DNA from: Cocos nucifera
Lineage: Eukaryota > Streptophyta > Magnoliopsida > Arecales > Arecaceae
Direction: 5' to 3'
Assembly: GCA_006176705.1 (NCBI GenBank)
Contig: QRFJ01000294.1
Location: 744,001-808,000, forward strand
Length of the DNA stretch: 64,000 nucleotides
Numbering within the stretch: position 1 is the first letter of the stretch; every line of letters begins with the position of its first letter. The translations under genes and the position numbers were made by a program. The notes beneath the pieces are model-generated. The model had not been told where the DNA came from, did not search any database, and was given only the letters and a program-made list of their open reading frames with translations. This document shows, piece by piece, positions 47,084-57,789 of this stretch.

Positions 47084-47751
47084 TATTGGAGAGAATTATC
47101 TACAAAATAGCATCCACTCTGACCAGAATTCTTTCTGATGGAAATCCTCCGATGCTTAAGTTAGAGAGGAAAAATTTAGTCGAACAGATAAGTAGAAAAG
47201 ATGGTAGAATATAGCCTAGAATTATCTTACCAATGTATTTAGTTTACCTCCTTTTTATAGATGAATGATTGATAACCATTTATAATGGTTAGAAGTCATG
47301 GGTCCCGCTTATTTCAGCATTATGAGAGCAATTAATGCTCATTATATGATCATTGAGAGGCTGTTATGTATATTTTGCGCTGGAAATATATATCGTACCG
47401 ACCGTATGTCGGTATTGCTATTGATCCGACTAACCATCGGTGCTTCTGATATTTCGATTGGTCAGCAGTTATTTATTCTTGGAGTCATTCTATTTGTTGT
47501 AGAGCCAATTGAAGAAAGCCAACTGTCAATCAGTAGATCGATTGACAGTCGATCATCCATATGGTTCATTGATTATGAGTCAGGCATCAGATCGGTTGAT
47601 AGTCGATTCATCCGATTCAAAGTTATCCAGTCGGTTCATAGTCGTCTATCGTCGACTGAATGTTTGACGTCTTTGTTATTTAGTTAGTGATGCCGACTGT
47701 ACGTCGGGGAGCTGATATTAAATCAAGGGAGCAAATTTAATGATCCTAATA
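47084..47751 (-). repeat. 3' LTR of the Gypsy element
   Basis: On the minus strand a purine-rich GAGAGTGGGGGGCAAC (47,752-47,767) immediately precedes TATTAGGATCATTAAAT, as polypurine tracts precede 3' LTRs in this group. The LTR would end about CTCTCCAATA at 47084 (668 bp). It contains internal repeats of 'CAGTCGATNGATTGACAGTCGAT' at 47,520-47,660 and a CATCGGAGGATTTCC phrase common in such LTRs. The other LTR is outside, so the boundaries are inferred. Confidence 0.55.
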
Positions 47752-47799
47752 GTTGCCCCCCACTCTCAAGTTCAAAATGAAAGAAAATATGTGACTTAT

Positions 47800-48258
47800 C
47801 ACGTGATCTGACATCTTGAACAATGAGAGTTTCTACGTGCTGTCTCGAGCTCCAATTTGATGGCTATCTTTCTTTCAGCAGTAATGATTGTTTCATAAGT
47901 TGAAAAGTTTTTTAGCCATTTCGATGACAGCCATTATTAGCATATTCAATAAAAAAGATTTTTAGTTGTTTTGTTATTTCAGTGATCGTGCCATCATCAT
48001 TAGTATGTTTGATAGAAAAGGTGATTTGATGGTCTAACGATATGGTCAATTTGATTTCAGCCCAATTCGATGATGCCAAGTATCGAATTGTTATCGATTT
48101 CCGACTATTCTCACGGATAGTGATATCGTGGCATGATTTGATAGCTGGTGTATTGAAACGTCCAATTAACAGTTGGTCTAGGTGTTGCCACATCTCGAAA
48201 ATCTAGATGACCTCATTTTTACCAAAATCATCTTGGCCGTTGGTAGCTCCTATATATA
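47800..48258 (+). promoter_or_regulatory. Putative promoter of the antisense additional gene
   Basis: A palindromic G-box CACGTG lies at 47800-47805 and a TATATATA box at 48251-48258, both read on the plus strand, against the retrotransposon's own direction. Downstream is C/T-rich leader sequence, then (after the solo LTR) ATG at 49985. Without the inserted LTR and one duplication copy the TATA-to-ATG distance is about 185 bp. Function is inferred from motif and position. Confidence 0.5.
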
Positions 48259-48390
48259 GGATTGCCCTTATCTTTTACTAGACCCTCTACTGTAACTGAG
48301 AGTTCCTGCAAGTGCTTAAGGTTCCAAACCTTCTTCTTCCCCTATTCTTGCCATGTTTTCCAAGTTTTCTTTCAACCTTCATGCCAGACT

Positions 48391-49934
48391 TGTAACATCC
48401 TGGACCAGCAAAACAGTAAATTAAAGATTTATGTTTATATATATATATATGGTATAGTAATTTATTTATGATATATTTGAGCTATTTGAGAATAAATTAT
48501 GACTATCTACCACTATGAGTTCTGAAAATTTTTTAAGTTTAGAATCTAGCACATGTATGGAAAGCTATATAAAATATGATAATTTTTTTGAATAAAAATT
48601 AACAATAATTAATTTTTAGCCGTTGGTGAGTTATAAAGTGATTTTTAATGAATTTTAGAGATCTTTTAATCTATTTGTTCTGAAGCAAGAAAGTTTTAAA
48701 ACCTTCAGATTTAGAAAATTTAAACTAAAACTCAAGTTTTGATATTTTATTCTTAAGGATTTTGATTTTTCTGATATTTTTATTCATTCTAAATAGAAGG
48801 ATATTTTCTTATTTACATTTATGTCTTAAAATTAATAGAGAGTTAAATAAATAAGGATATTAACTTAAAATTGGTAAATGCAAATAAGCAGAGTATTGAG
48901 TATGAAAATAAAATTTTTATAATTCGATATGAAAATAAAATTTTTGGAACTCAGGGGTTCGAAATTTCTCGACTTGAACTTGAGATGACTCGAGTCTCAG
49001 GCTACAAAAATTAGTTTTTATTTTTCTAAGAGGGAGATGACTCAATTCAAAACTAAGAGGACTCGATTGTGTCGAGATGACTCAGCTCAGTATCGAGACA
49101 TCTCGATTAGTGAGAATTTCTAGGAGCAAATTTCAGTGAAAAGATTTTTAAGTTATAATTTTTAAATCATTTCTCATGGGATGATAGAGAAACTAGAGGG
49201 AATAAATAAAGAGTTGGAAAATCATTAGAGCAACACCTGTTAAGTAGAAAATTGGATGGATTCTTGTTGGAATGACACCTAATAAGATTCTTTCTAGTTT
49301 ATTCGTTTTCCAAAAATAAAAGCCATTGGTTCCTATTGTGGTTGTTCTAAGTCCTAAAGGTTAAACAGAGAAGAAAGAGAAGGAAAAAGAGCAAGAGAAG
49401 GAAGGTTCTTTAATTAGAAATCAAGAAAAATTCAGTTGAAAAAGAAATGAGTTCATTGTAAACTGATTGGAGGGAAGAAAGGTTGCTATTATTAGAAAAA
49501 GAAAAGGAGCTGGTTCTGTAGTAGCAGAATTTTAAGTCAATTGAGGAAGGTAAAAAAAAATTCAAAGAGTGCTTTGAATGAGCCAAACAACAAGAAAATT
49601 TAGTAGCAGATTAAGGTGAGTGAATTACGTCTACCTATGATATTTTTAATATGTATTATGTATTTTAAGTTGTATATAACCGAATGGATCTTATTGTTAA
49701 GTTATATATATTACGTATAGATTGATAAATGAAAGCTTGAGATGATGTTGTTAGATATTAAGAATATTAAAAATGCTTGTATTATGATTTTAAAGGATTG
49801 ATCAGATTACTTGATAGCAGGTGATTAATGATGCTGTAATTCAGTTTAGCTATAGCATAGAAATTCTCTTAATCTTTAGATAAGGGTGTGATGTGGTACC
49901 ATCACCGATAGCTAGTTAGGAGTAGGGTGTTACA
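48391..49934. mobile_element. Solo LTR in the leader of the antisense gene
   Basis: 1,544 bp beginning TGTAACATCCTGG and ending AGGGTGTTACA, so the ends are short inverted repeats (TGTAACA...TGTTACA). A perfect 5-bp duplication AGACT is present at 48386-48390 and 49935-49939. Such TGTAACACCC-type ends are common in plant Gypsy LTRs. No coding sequence is present. Confidence 0.85.
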
Positions 49935-49984
49935 AGACTTCTTCCTTTCCTTTGCTTTATTAGAATCTTTTGTTATCATTAGCA

Positions 49985-50702
49985 ATGGCAGGTAGAGGTA
50001 GAGTAGGAAGTGGTAGTCGGCCGTCTAGTTCGACCGAAGTTTTTTCTTTGGGTCCGATAGTGGATGTTTCTTCGCTGATTGACTCTACCGCCAATCATCT
50101 CCAAGAATAGTATTATGTTCTAGAGCAATTTTGGCTATCTGCGCTTGGTCCAGATGGTCGGGTGGTTTCTCCACCTACGAGCCAGGTCATTTTTTATGTA
50201 AAAAATCTTAGGTCAGGTCTTCATTTTTCAATTTTGGAGTTTATTTGGAACATCCTGGATTACTATTGGGTCTGTCCGATCTAGCTAGTGCCAAATTTCG
50301 TTTGGATTCTTATTTTATTTACTTTGTTGTGTCATTCCATCCCAACCGTTCCTCGATTATCGCTTTTTCATCCTTTTTTCACACTTCGCCCTCACCCCAA
50401 GGCTGATGGTTGATGGATTTTTGCCCCGAGGAAGGGTCTATCCTTTATTTTCGATCTTCTTTCATCCATCCACAATTGGAAGACCTAGTTTTTCTTCATT
50501 TCTTCTTCTCTTCCTTAGGGTTTTTCTTTTATTTGGAGGACTCCGAATATCAGCCCGAATGATAATAATCGGGTTGATCCTGTCGATCGGGAGGAATTTC
50601 TTAAATTGAGAGATATGAAATTTCCATCACAAAGAGAGTTGCTGACCAATCAGGCTCTGTACGATGCCGGGCTTGATCCGGCACCGACCACTTGTGTAGT
50701 CT
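49985..50702 (+). pseudogene. Antisense additional ORF, exon 1: PF04195-like 'gypsy-type transposon' domain
   Basis: A single frame from ATG (MAGRGRVGSGSRPSSSTEVF) runs about 238 codons with five in-frame stops but no frameshift. Phrases IFYVKNLRSGLHFSILEFI, then WIFAPRKGLSFIFDL, then WRTPNISPNDNNRVD, then FPSQRELLTNQALYDAGLDP match the layout of the plant 'putative gypsy type transposon' domain (Transposase_28, PF04195). Four stops are TAG and one TGA, readily derived from CAG/CGG/TGG by C-to-T or G-to-A change, so decay is by base change. The exon end near 50,700 is approximate. Confidence 0.65.
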
Positions 50703-50802
50703 GTAGTAACCTTTTAGGATCTTTGTTTCATTTGATTTTTGACTTATAATTAATTTTACTTTTTGTTTGCATCCATTCATCCTTCTGCATCGATCTCCAC
50801 AG

Positions 50803-51184
50803 CTGATGTTCATTGCTTCATGGGCAAGAGGAAGTCGGCTACCAATGCTAGGTTGTCGAAAAGGTCAAAGAAGAGTTGACCTGATGTTTCATCAGTTGTT
50901 GCCCATCCAACTGACATGTCATCGATGGTAGTAGATCGTATCGATGTTTTGTCGGTACTAGTTTCAGGAGTTGTTGGTGAAATGGTTGTTGCACTGGCAG
51001 CTCTAGTGGCTCTCCCATTAGTTCAAGCTCCATCAGATGCCACTCGTCTGATGGTCAAAGATCTAGATGATGGCATAATGGTTGTAGAGGCACCTGCTAC
51101 TCTCGTTGAGTCGGTGGTATCTTGGGCACCTTCAATGCTCGACTCTAGATTAGCCGAATAGCGATCAGGAACTTTTCAGACTCC
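50803..51184 (+). pseudogene. Antisense additional ORF, exon 2 (left half)
   Basis: An acceptor CTCCACAG precedes DVHCFMGKRKSATNARLSKR, a basic putative nuclear-localisation stretch (KRSKK), then a Val/Ala-rich region (MSSMVVDRIDVLSVL, DLDDGIMVVEAPATL). Two stops occur. The exon is interrupted by the Copia at 51190; the reading phase continues exactly in the flank beyond it. Confidence 0.6.
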
Positions 51185-51189
51185 CATCA

Positions 51190-51779
51190 TGTGAGCTCAA
51201 TAGTGGCATTCCCAAGTCTTGGGAACATAAGAAGATAGATCATGAAAAGATGAGAGCAAATCGAAAGAGAAATCAGCTCAAATAATAAAGTTCAAAAATT
51301 TAGCCAGCTCACCCTGAGACTGGATCAGCTTAGTCCAGGACTGGGTCGGCTATGTCTCAGAAAAAAATTTAGATAGAAAGTAGTATTTTTAGGCTATTAG
51401 CATGGTACACAACTGGGTTGGCTCAGTTTGAAACTGAGCCGATCCAGTCGTAGGTTAGTCAGCTCAGTCTGAAATTGGGCCGACTCAATTTTTGCGAGTC
51501 TATTTTATGTACGTGGATTATTTTGGATTTAAAAAATTTTTCTATGAGCTTGGACTTGATCCTTTTGTAAAGTATATATACTGAAAATAGGTTAAGATTG
51601 ATGATGATAAATTCATTGAAATAAAGCTCTTTTCTTCTAGAAATCTCTACTACTCTTCTTCTTTATTTCTTGAATCCATTGATCATGCTTCCGCAGTAAT
51701 CTTTAAGAAGTTTTTTCTTATTGCTCGATTGATCACCAGCAGCCATGTCGGTTTGTGTACGAAATTAATTTTCATAATA
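51190..51779 (+). repeat. 5' LTR of the 51-kb Copia
   Basis: Contains repeated 'GACTGGGTCGGCTNNGT / CAGTCTGAAATTGGGCCGACTCA' phrases at 51,310-51,500 and a GTATATATAC TATA-like motif near 51,573. Confidence 0.88.
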
Positions 51780-52005
51780 ATTGATACCAAAGTTGTGTTG
51801 CATGGAAGGAAGGAAGACATTCAGGATCTATTGCATCAGATTTTATTCTAAAAACTTTTTGGTTGCTTCATAGTTATCTCTAGATTGAGGTGGAGATTTG
51901 TTATATGGAGGAATGGTGATACAAAAGATCTTCTTTGAAGGATAATTTTATTGATGTGTGATCGTGAAAGGATGTTAGAATTTTGTTCTTGACTTGCTTA
52001 AAGTC

Positions 52006-52745
52006 ATGGAATTAAGTGGACTCAAGATGGATTTTGAGAAGTTCGATGGCAAGGAAAACTTTACCTTATGACAACAAAGGGTAAAGAACTTGCTAGTTCA
52101 GCAGAGAATCTACAAGATCTTGATAAGAAAAAGGTTAGAAAAGATCAGTACTGAGGATTGGAAAGAGTTGAAAAAAATTATTTTTAGCATAATCAGAATG
52201 TGCTTGGCCAATCAGGTGCTACCCAAGGTTTGCACAGAGATCATGGCAAAGAAGCTCTGGATGAGACTAGAAAACATATACATGGAAAAGAACAGGATGA
52301 ATAAGCTATGATTGAAGAAACAATTGTATAGTCTGAGGATGCTCGAAGGTAGAGATCTTGTTGCACATATCCAAAGGTTTAATCAGGTATGTTCTGAGGT
52401 GATAAGTTTAGATGTGAAGATCGACGAGGAAGATCGAATGTTGCTGCTGCTTTATTCTTTTCCAAGCTCGTATGATGGTCTCATAATAATTTTAATTTAT
52501 GAAAAGAAGATCCTAAACTATGAAAAAGTTGTTGGTGTACTTAGATCGAATGAGCAGAGGGAAAAGATCTGTAAGAAAGAATCTAAGTCTGAGATTTTGG
52601 CTGTAAATGAAAGATAGAAAAGATTAAAAAAAAAGATAAGAAAAAAATTTAAAGATAGGTCAAAGTCTCAGGATCAGAGAAAGATATTAAAATATTATAA
52701 ATGTCATCAACCTGGATACCTAAGGAGAGATTGTCCTCTTTTGAG
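52006..52745 (+). pseudogene. Copia gag with zinc knuckle
   Basis: Starts MELSGLKMDFEKFDGKENF, a typical Copia gag opening, with a stop where the family has Trp. It continues through ENIYMEKNRMNKL-stop-LKKQLYSLRMLEG, then LLLLYSFPSSYDGLI. The zinc knuckle near 52,690 reads KYYKCHQPGYLRRDC: the first Cys is Tyr and the His is Tyr, so metal binding would be lost. Confidence 0.75.
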
Positions 52746-52788
52746 GTCATAAAAAGAGAAGGCCAGCAAGAGTGATGATACAGCTTCG

Positions 52789-53457
52789 ATGAGTAGTAGA
52801 GAAGACCTGCTAGTTATATTAGATGGGTCTATGGAGTACGATACTATGTGGATATTGGATTCAGCATGCTCTCACCACTATACTTTTCATCAGGAGTATT
52901 TTTCTACCTATCAGAAGATTGATGGAGTAAGTGTCAATCTTGGAGATGATCATCCATGTAGAGTAGCTGGAGTTGGCTCAATTAGAATTAGGATGTACGA
53001 TGGAATCATTCGTACATTATCAAATATCAGGCACATACTAAAATTGAAAAAGAATTTAATTTATTTAGACTACTTGGAAGAGCAGAATTATGCTTTTAGT
53101 AGCTAGGCTGGGAGTGGATGTCTAAAAATTTTAAAAGAAGCTTTGGTGGTGATGAGAGGTAGAAGACTGAGCAACAATCTTTATAGAATGGAAGGCTCGA
53201 TGGTGAACGATAGTATAGAAGTGCTAGCAGCGGCACAGGAGGAGCAGCTCTTATATCGACTATGGTACTATCGGATGGATCATATGAGTGATCGAGGGCT
53301 CACTGAACTTAACAAAAGAGAGATGATTCCAGTCCTGAAGAAGGAGGATACAGATTTATATGAGCCATGCATCTTTGGTAAACAGCATAGGATGAAGCTT
53401 GTTAAAAATACCAAGTGCGATGAAGGAGTGCTGGATTTAGTGTGCTCAGATATGTGA
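52789..53457 (+). pseudogene. Copia protease and GAG_pre-integrase
   Basis: The protease motif reads MWILDSACSHHYTFHQEYF: the DSG triad is DSA here. A conserved block RMYDGIIRTLSNIRHILKLKKNL follows. After a short break, RLWYYRMDHMSDRGLTELNKR, then CIFGKQHRMK is the GAG_pre-integrase domain with its H-x-R-x-GH equivalent (YRMDHMSDRG). Confidence 0.75.
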
Positions 53458-54270
53458 GGACCAGCTCCTATATCAGTTAGAGATGGAGCAAGATATTTTA
53501 TCATTTTTATTGATAATTTCTCAAGAAAGATGTGGGTTTGTCTGTTCAGAGAAAAGTCAGAGGTGTTTGTCTGGTTTAGAGCCTAGAGAGCTGAAGTTGA
53601 GAAGAAATTAGGAAGACAGGTGAAGTATTTGAGGTTAGATAATGGAGGAGAGTATACAAGCCTGGAGTTCAGGAGGTATTATGAGAAAAATGATATCAAA
53701 CATCATTACACAGTGAAGATGACTTTTCAGTAGAATGATATCATAGAAAGAATGAATTGGATACTGATCGAGAAAGCACAGAGTTTAAGACTGCAGACAT
53801 CACTTCCAAAATTTTTTTGGGGTGATGTTTTAATTTTTTCTTATTTTCTTGTCAACAGGTTCCTTCACTGCAAGCTGAATGAAGGCATTCTAGAAGAATT
53901 CTAGAGTAAAAAGAAGATGGAGCTTAGCCACCTAAAGGTCTTCGGTTATACATCCTATACACATATGGAGGCAATCGAGAGAAGTAAGTTGGACACTAAA
54001 TCTCAAAAAGTGATATTCATAGGATATCCATAAGGAGTCAAGGGATACCTGCTATGGAATCCTGAAACACAGAAGGTAGTGATCAGTAAGGACATCATCT
54101 TTTATGAAAAGAGCATCTTAGAAAGGTCTGGGAGTACAGGAGCAACTGAAAAAATAAAGATGAACAATAGTGGCCAATCAGAGAATGATGACATGCAGGT
54201 TATATCCATTTACAGGAGTGTTTCTGTTGAGGTGGAGCTGGGCAAACAAGTTTTTATCTTAGATTGAAAA
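53430..54270 (+). pseudogene. Copia integrase
   Basis: Core phrases: LVCSDM-stop-GP, YFIIFIDNFSRKMWVCLF, then LRLDNGGEYTSLEF and, after a stop, NDIIERMNWILIEKAQS, so the three acidic positions D, D and E are recognisable. The C-terminal part HLKVFGYTSYTHM and KVIFIGYP is present. Stops interrupt at several positions. Confidence 0.75.
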
Positions 54271-54469
54271 TTAGCATAGAGGGCCAGTAGTTCAGATGGA
54301 TGTGCAGGATCAGTCATAGATTTCAAGTAGAGATGTGCCAGTGGAAGTGGCTTTGCACAAGTTCCAATGTACTGTTAGAAGATCGATCAGATATAGCATT
54401 GATAAAGTTATCTCCTATGCACTCATCGCTACTAATGGAGACTAGGAAATTATGCAGAGGCCATAGAGA

Positions 54470-56014
54470 GTGAAGACCATGAGTTATGGATGCAGGCCAT
54501 GATGGAGGAGATGAAATCATTGAATAAAAATCAGACATGACAGCTAGTGGATCTTTCAGAAGGTGCTTAATCTATTGGCTCAAAATAGATGCTCACGAAG
54601 AAGAAAGAACCTTCAGAATAAGGTGGAGTCATATTCAAGATAAGACTGGTAGCAAAGGGATACTCACAAAAAGAAGAGATAGATTATACAGAAGTTTTTT
54701 CTTCTATGGTACGTCATATATCTATTCGGATTTTGCTGTCACTAATAGTACAGTACAATATGAAGTTGGAAGAGATTGATATGAAGATGGCCTTTCTTCA
54801 TAGCATATTGAAGAAAAGAATCTATATGAAGCAGTCAAATGATTTCATGAAGATTGGAAAGGAGGAAAAGATGTATTTATTGAAGAGGTCACTGTATGGC
54901 TTAAAATAATCTCCTCGCTAGTAGTATCACAGATTTGATAGCTTTGTTTTGAGCCTGGAATTTATCAGATGTGAACATGATAGTTGTATCTACATTAAGA
55001 ATGTAGATGAGATGGATGTCCTATACCTGCTATTGTCTGTTGATGATATACTTTTAGCCAGCAAGAGTATGAAGGTTGTGAAAGGGCTGAAAAGGGTATT
55101 ATCAGTTGAATTTGAGATAAAAAATCTAGGTCCAGCACTAAAAATTCTTGGAATGAAGATTTATAGAGATAGATACAAAGAAGTGCTCCATTTATCATAA
55201 GAAGAATATATTTAGAAAGTTCTAGAAAGGTTTGGGATGGAGAAGATCAAACCTATAGAGACACCATTGTCGAGCCGTATGTCTTTCTTCAAGTATCAAA
55301 GCCCTCAAATAGAAGAAGAGAGAGAGTACATGGATGGAGTCCCTTATGTAAATTTGTAGGCAGTATGATGTATACTATGGTATGTTATAGATCAGATATA
55401 GCACATACAATGAGCACTGTTAGTAGATATATGGCTAACTCTAGAAAGAAATACTGAAAAGCATTGAAATAGATATTAAGGTATCTACAGAAAATAAGAG
55501 ATTATGGTTTGGTATTTGGTAGGTAGCCGAGAGAATTTGAAGATAGAGGTTTGAGTCCTTTGGAAGAATTTATAGATGTGAATTATGCAGATAATCTTGA
55601 TACAAGAAGGTCTACTACTAGATACCTCTTTTGCATGTATAGTGGATCAGTGTCTTGAAGATCAATTCTTCAATCAATCACGGTCTTGTCTATCATAAAG
55701 GTTGAGTACATTGGTATTACTGAGGCTACAAAAGAATCAATTTGGCTTAGAAGGCTGATTGTTGAAATGGGGGTGGAGTTGAGCAAGGTTAAATTATATA
55801 GTGATAGTCAGAATGCTCTGTTGCTTGCACAAAATTCAGTCTATCATGACGTACAAAGCATATAAATGTGAGATACCCTAGGATCAGAGAACTGATGAAG
55901 GAAGATAAAGTTGAACTGATGAAGATCCATACAAAGGAGAATCAGCCTGATGCACTCATGAAGGTACTCCCCAAAGATAGTTTTTAGATGTGTGCGGCAC
56001 GGATAGGTTTGTAA
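54470..56014 (+). pseudogene. Copia reverse transcriptase and RNase H
   Basis: RT begins HELWMQAMMEEMKSLNKNQT and includes EEIDYTEVFSSMVRHISIRI, DMKMAFLHSILKKRIYMKQS, LKRSLYGLK. The catalytic YVDD box is changed to SVDDILLASKS (about 55,038), keeping both aspartates. RNase H contains KVEYIGITEATKESIWLRRL and KLYSDSQNALLLAQNS. The frame ends about 56014. Many TAG/TAA/TGA codons. Confidence 0.78.
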
Positions 56015-56059
56015 GAAATAGATGAGTTCACAAGGACTTGGAAGCATTAAGATGGAGAA

Positions 56060-56670
56060 TGTGAGCTCAGAAGTAGTACTCTCAAGTCTTGAAAATATGA
56101 GAAGATAGGTCATAAAAAGATAGAAGCAAGCCAGAAGAAAAATCAGTCTGGATAGCAAAGTTCAGAAACTTAGCTGGCTCATCCTGAGACTGGGTCGACT
56201 AAGTTGAAAACTGGGTTGGCTCAATTCAAAACTAGATTGACTATGTCTTAGAGAAAAATTTAGACAGAAAGTAGTATTTTTAGGCTATTGATACGGTACA
56301 TAACTAGATTGACTTAGTCTAAAATTGAGCCGATCCAGTCGTAGGTTAGTCAGCTCAGTCTGAAATTGAACTGACTCAATTTTTGTGGCTCTGCTCTGTG
56401 TACATGGTTTATTTTGGGTTTGGAAAGTTTTTCTTTGAGCTTGGATTTGATCCTTTTGTAGAGTATATATATTGAAAATAGGTCAAAGTTGATGATGATT
56501 AATTCATTGAAATAAAGCTCTTTTCTTTTAGAAATCTCTACTACTCTTTTTCTCTATTTTTTGAATCCATTGATCATGCTTCTGCAATAATCTCTAAGGA
56601 GTTCTTTCTTGTTGCTTGGCTGATCACCATTGGCCATGCCGGTCTATGTGTAGAATTAATTTTTACAACA
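56060..56670 (+). repeat. 3' LTR of the 51-kb Copia
   Basis: 611 bp, about twenty bases longer than its partner, with the same 'GACTGGGTCGACTAAG' repeat phrases. Ends TTTTTACAACA followed by CATCA. Confidence 0.88.
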
Positions 56671-56937
56671 CATCATGCCTGAATGGATGTCGGCCTCGAT
56701 CGAGAGGTCGCCATGTCAGAGGCGAGAGAAGGCCCCGATAGCTTCTATCGGGAGTGAGGCTTCGAGTGATTCTATAGAGTCGATCGATATCCGGGTTTCT
56801 ACTAGAGAGTCAGTCTTGAGGAACCTGATATTGGCAAAACAATTAGTGGAAGTTATTTTTCTTCCTACTGATAAAGAAAGTAGGAAAGATCGGATGATGG
56901 TGACATGTTCTCTTCATTTTATACATCACTTATTGCG
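56671..56937 (+). pseudogene. Antisense additional ORF, exon 2 (right half)
   Basis: Continues the frame of 50803-51189 exactly after removal of the Copia and one CATCA copy (...TPI-MPEWMSASIER). It is Ser/Ile/Arg-rich with SESIDIRVS-like phrases and ends ILAKQLVEVIFLP, then HFIHHLLR. A strong GTAAGT donor lies at 56938. No stops lie in this part. Confidence 0.6.
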
Positions 56938-57009
56938 GTAAGTTAATGTCTTCTTCTTCTTCTTCCAGCTCATTTCTTCTCCTTCTTATTCATTTTTCTT
57001 TCTCTTCAG

Positions 57010-57789
57010 GTGGTGCATGATGTGTCGGCATTAGAGAAGGGGTTTCGAGCCTTCTCCAACATATGTCAGGCATGGTCCAACAAGATGAAGGTAGCTATTG
57101 TAGAGAAGAATGCTACTCTCGAACGCCTTCGAGCTGCGACTGATCGAGAGAGGGAGGCAAAGGAGTGGGAGGAGAAACAAAGAGAAGAAATCTCCCGATT
57201 GAGGGCTGAGCTGGGTTGGCCCATGCCAACTTTGAATCGGTCAATGCTGACTTAAGGTTGGCAAAAATTGAACTAAAGTTGGCTCAAATAGATCAAGAGT
57301 CGGCCGAGCGGGTTATTAAGACTCAAGAGTCTCAAATCTGAAAGAAGAGACATGACGTCAGTTGACTTTGAAAGGAGTGCGATAGTTATGTCAAAGAGTT
57401 GGAGGAGGAGAGGAAAAAGTTTCAATCCTCTGAGTTAGAGGTGGAGTCGATTTAGGCAGCTCTCAGTCGGGCACGGGAATAGGTTGTCAAAGAGTTTCGA
57501 GGTTTAGAGGACTTCAAAAATGAGATCCTCGAAGGAGGTGATGTATCTTATTGGATGGGATACGAAGATGGTTGAGACATGGTTGAAAAAAATTTATCCA
57601 GAATTAGATTTGAGCCACATCACTATTCCTAACTCCGACAAAGAAGATGCTAATGAAGAAGATGAGTCGGTTGAAGTTGCGGTCATTCCAACTGAAGAAG
57701 ATGTACCGGCCACAGCACAAGTTGCTCATACTGAAGGAAGAACATTGGCTGCGCAGAACCTCTTCCGACTTCTGGAAAAGGCACATTAA
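57010..57789 (+). pseudogene. Antisense additional ORF, exon 3: coiled-coil C-terminal region
   Basis: After a CTCTTCAG acceptor (72-bp intron) the frame reads VVHDVSALEKGFRAFSNICQ, then a heptad-rich Glu/Arg/Lys coiled coil (ATDREREAKEWEEKQREEIS). One or more frameshifts and stops follow, then an acidic tail (EEDESVEVAVIP) and a stop at 57787-57789. Spliced directly, exon 2 is phase 2 while the coiled-coil frame needs another phase, so an indel or a different junction must exist. Coiled-coil C-termini are usual in these PF04195-type proteins. Confidence 0.55.

Larger units (their letters stand above)
51190..56670 (+). mobile_element. Complete Copia LTR retrotransposon inserted in the antisense gene
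   Basis: LTRs lie at 51190-51779 (590 bp) and 56060-56670 (611 bp), both starting TGTGAGCTCA. The 3' LTR ends ACAACA, the 5' LTR CATAATA (decayed). A perfect 5-bp duplication CATCA flanks it (51185-51189, 56671-56675). A weak primer-binding site (TTGATACCAAAG) follows the 5' LTR and a purine-rich tract precedes the 3' LTR. Gag-pol is complete in order but carries stops. Confidence 0.9.
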
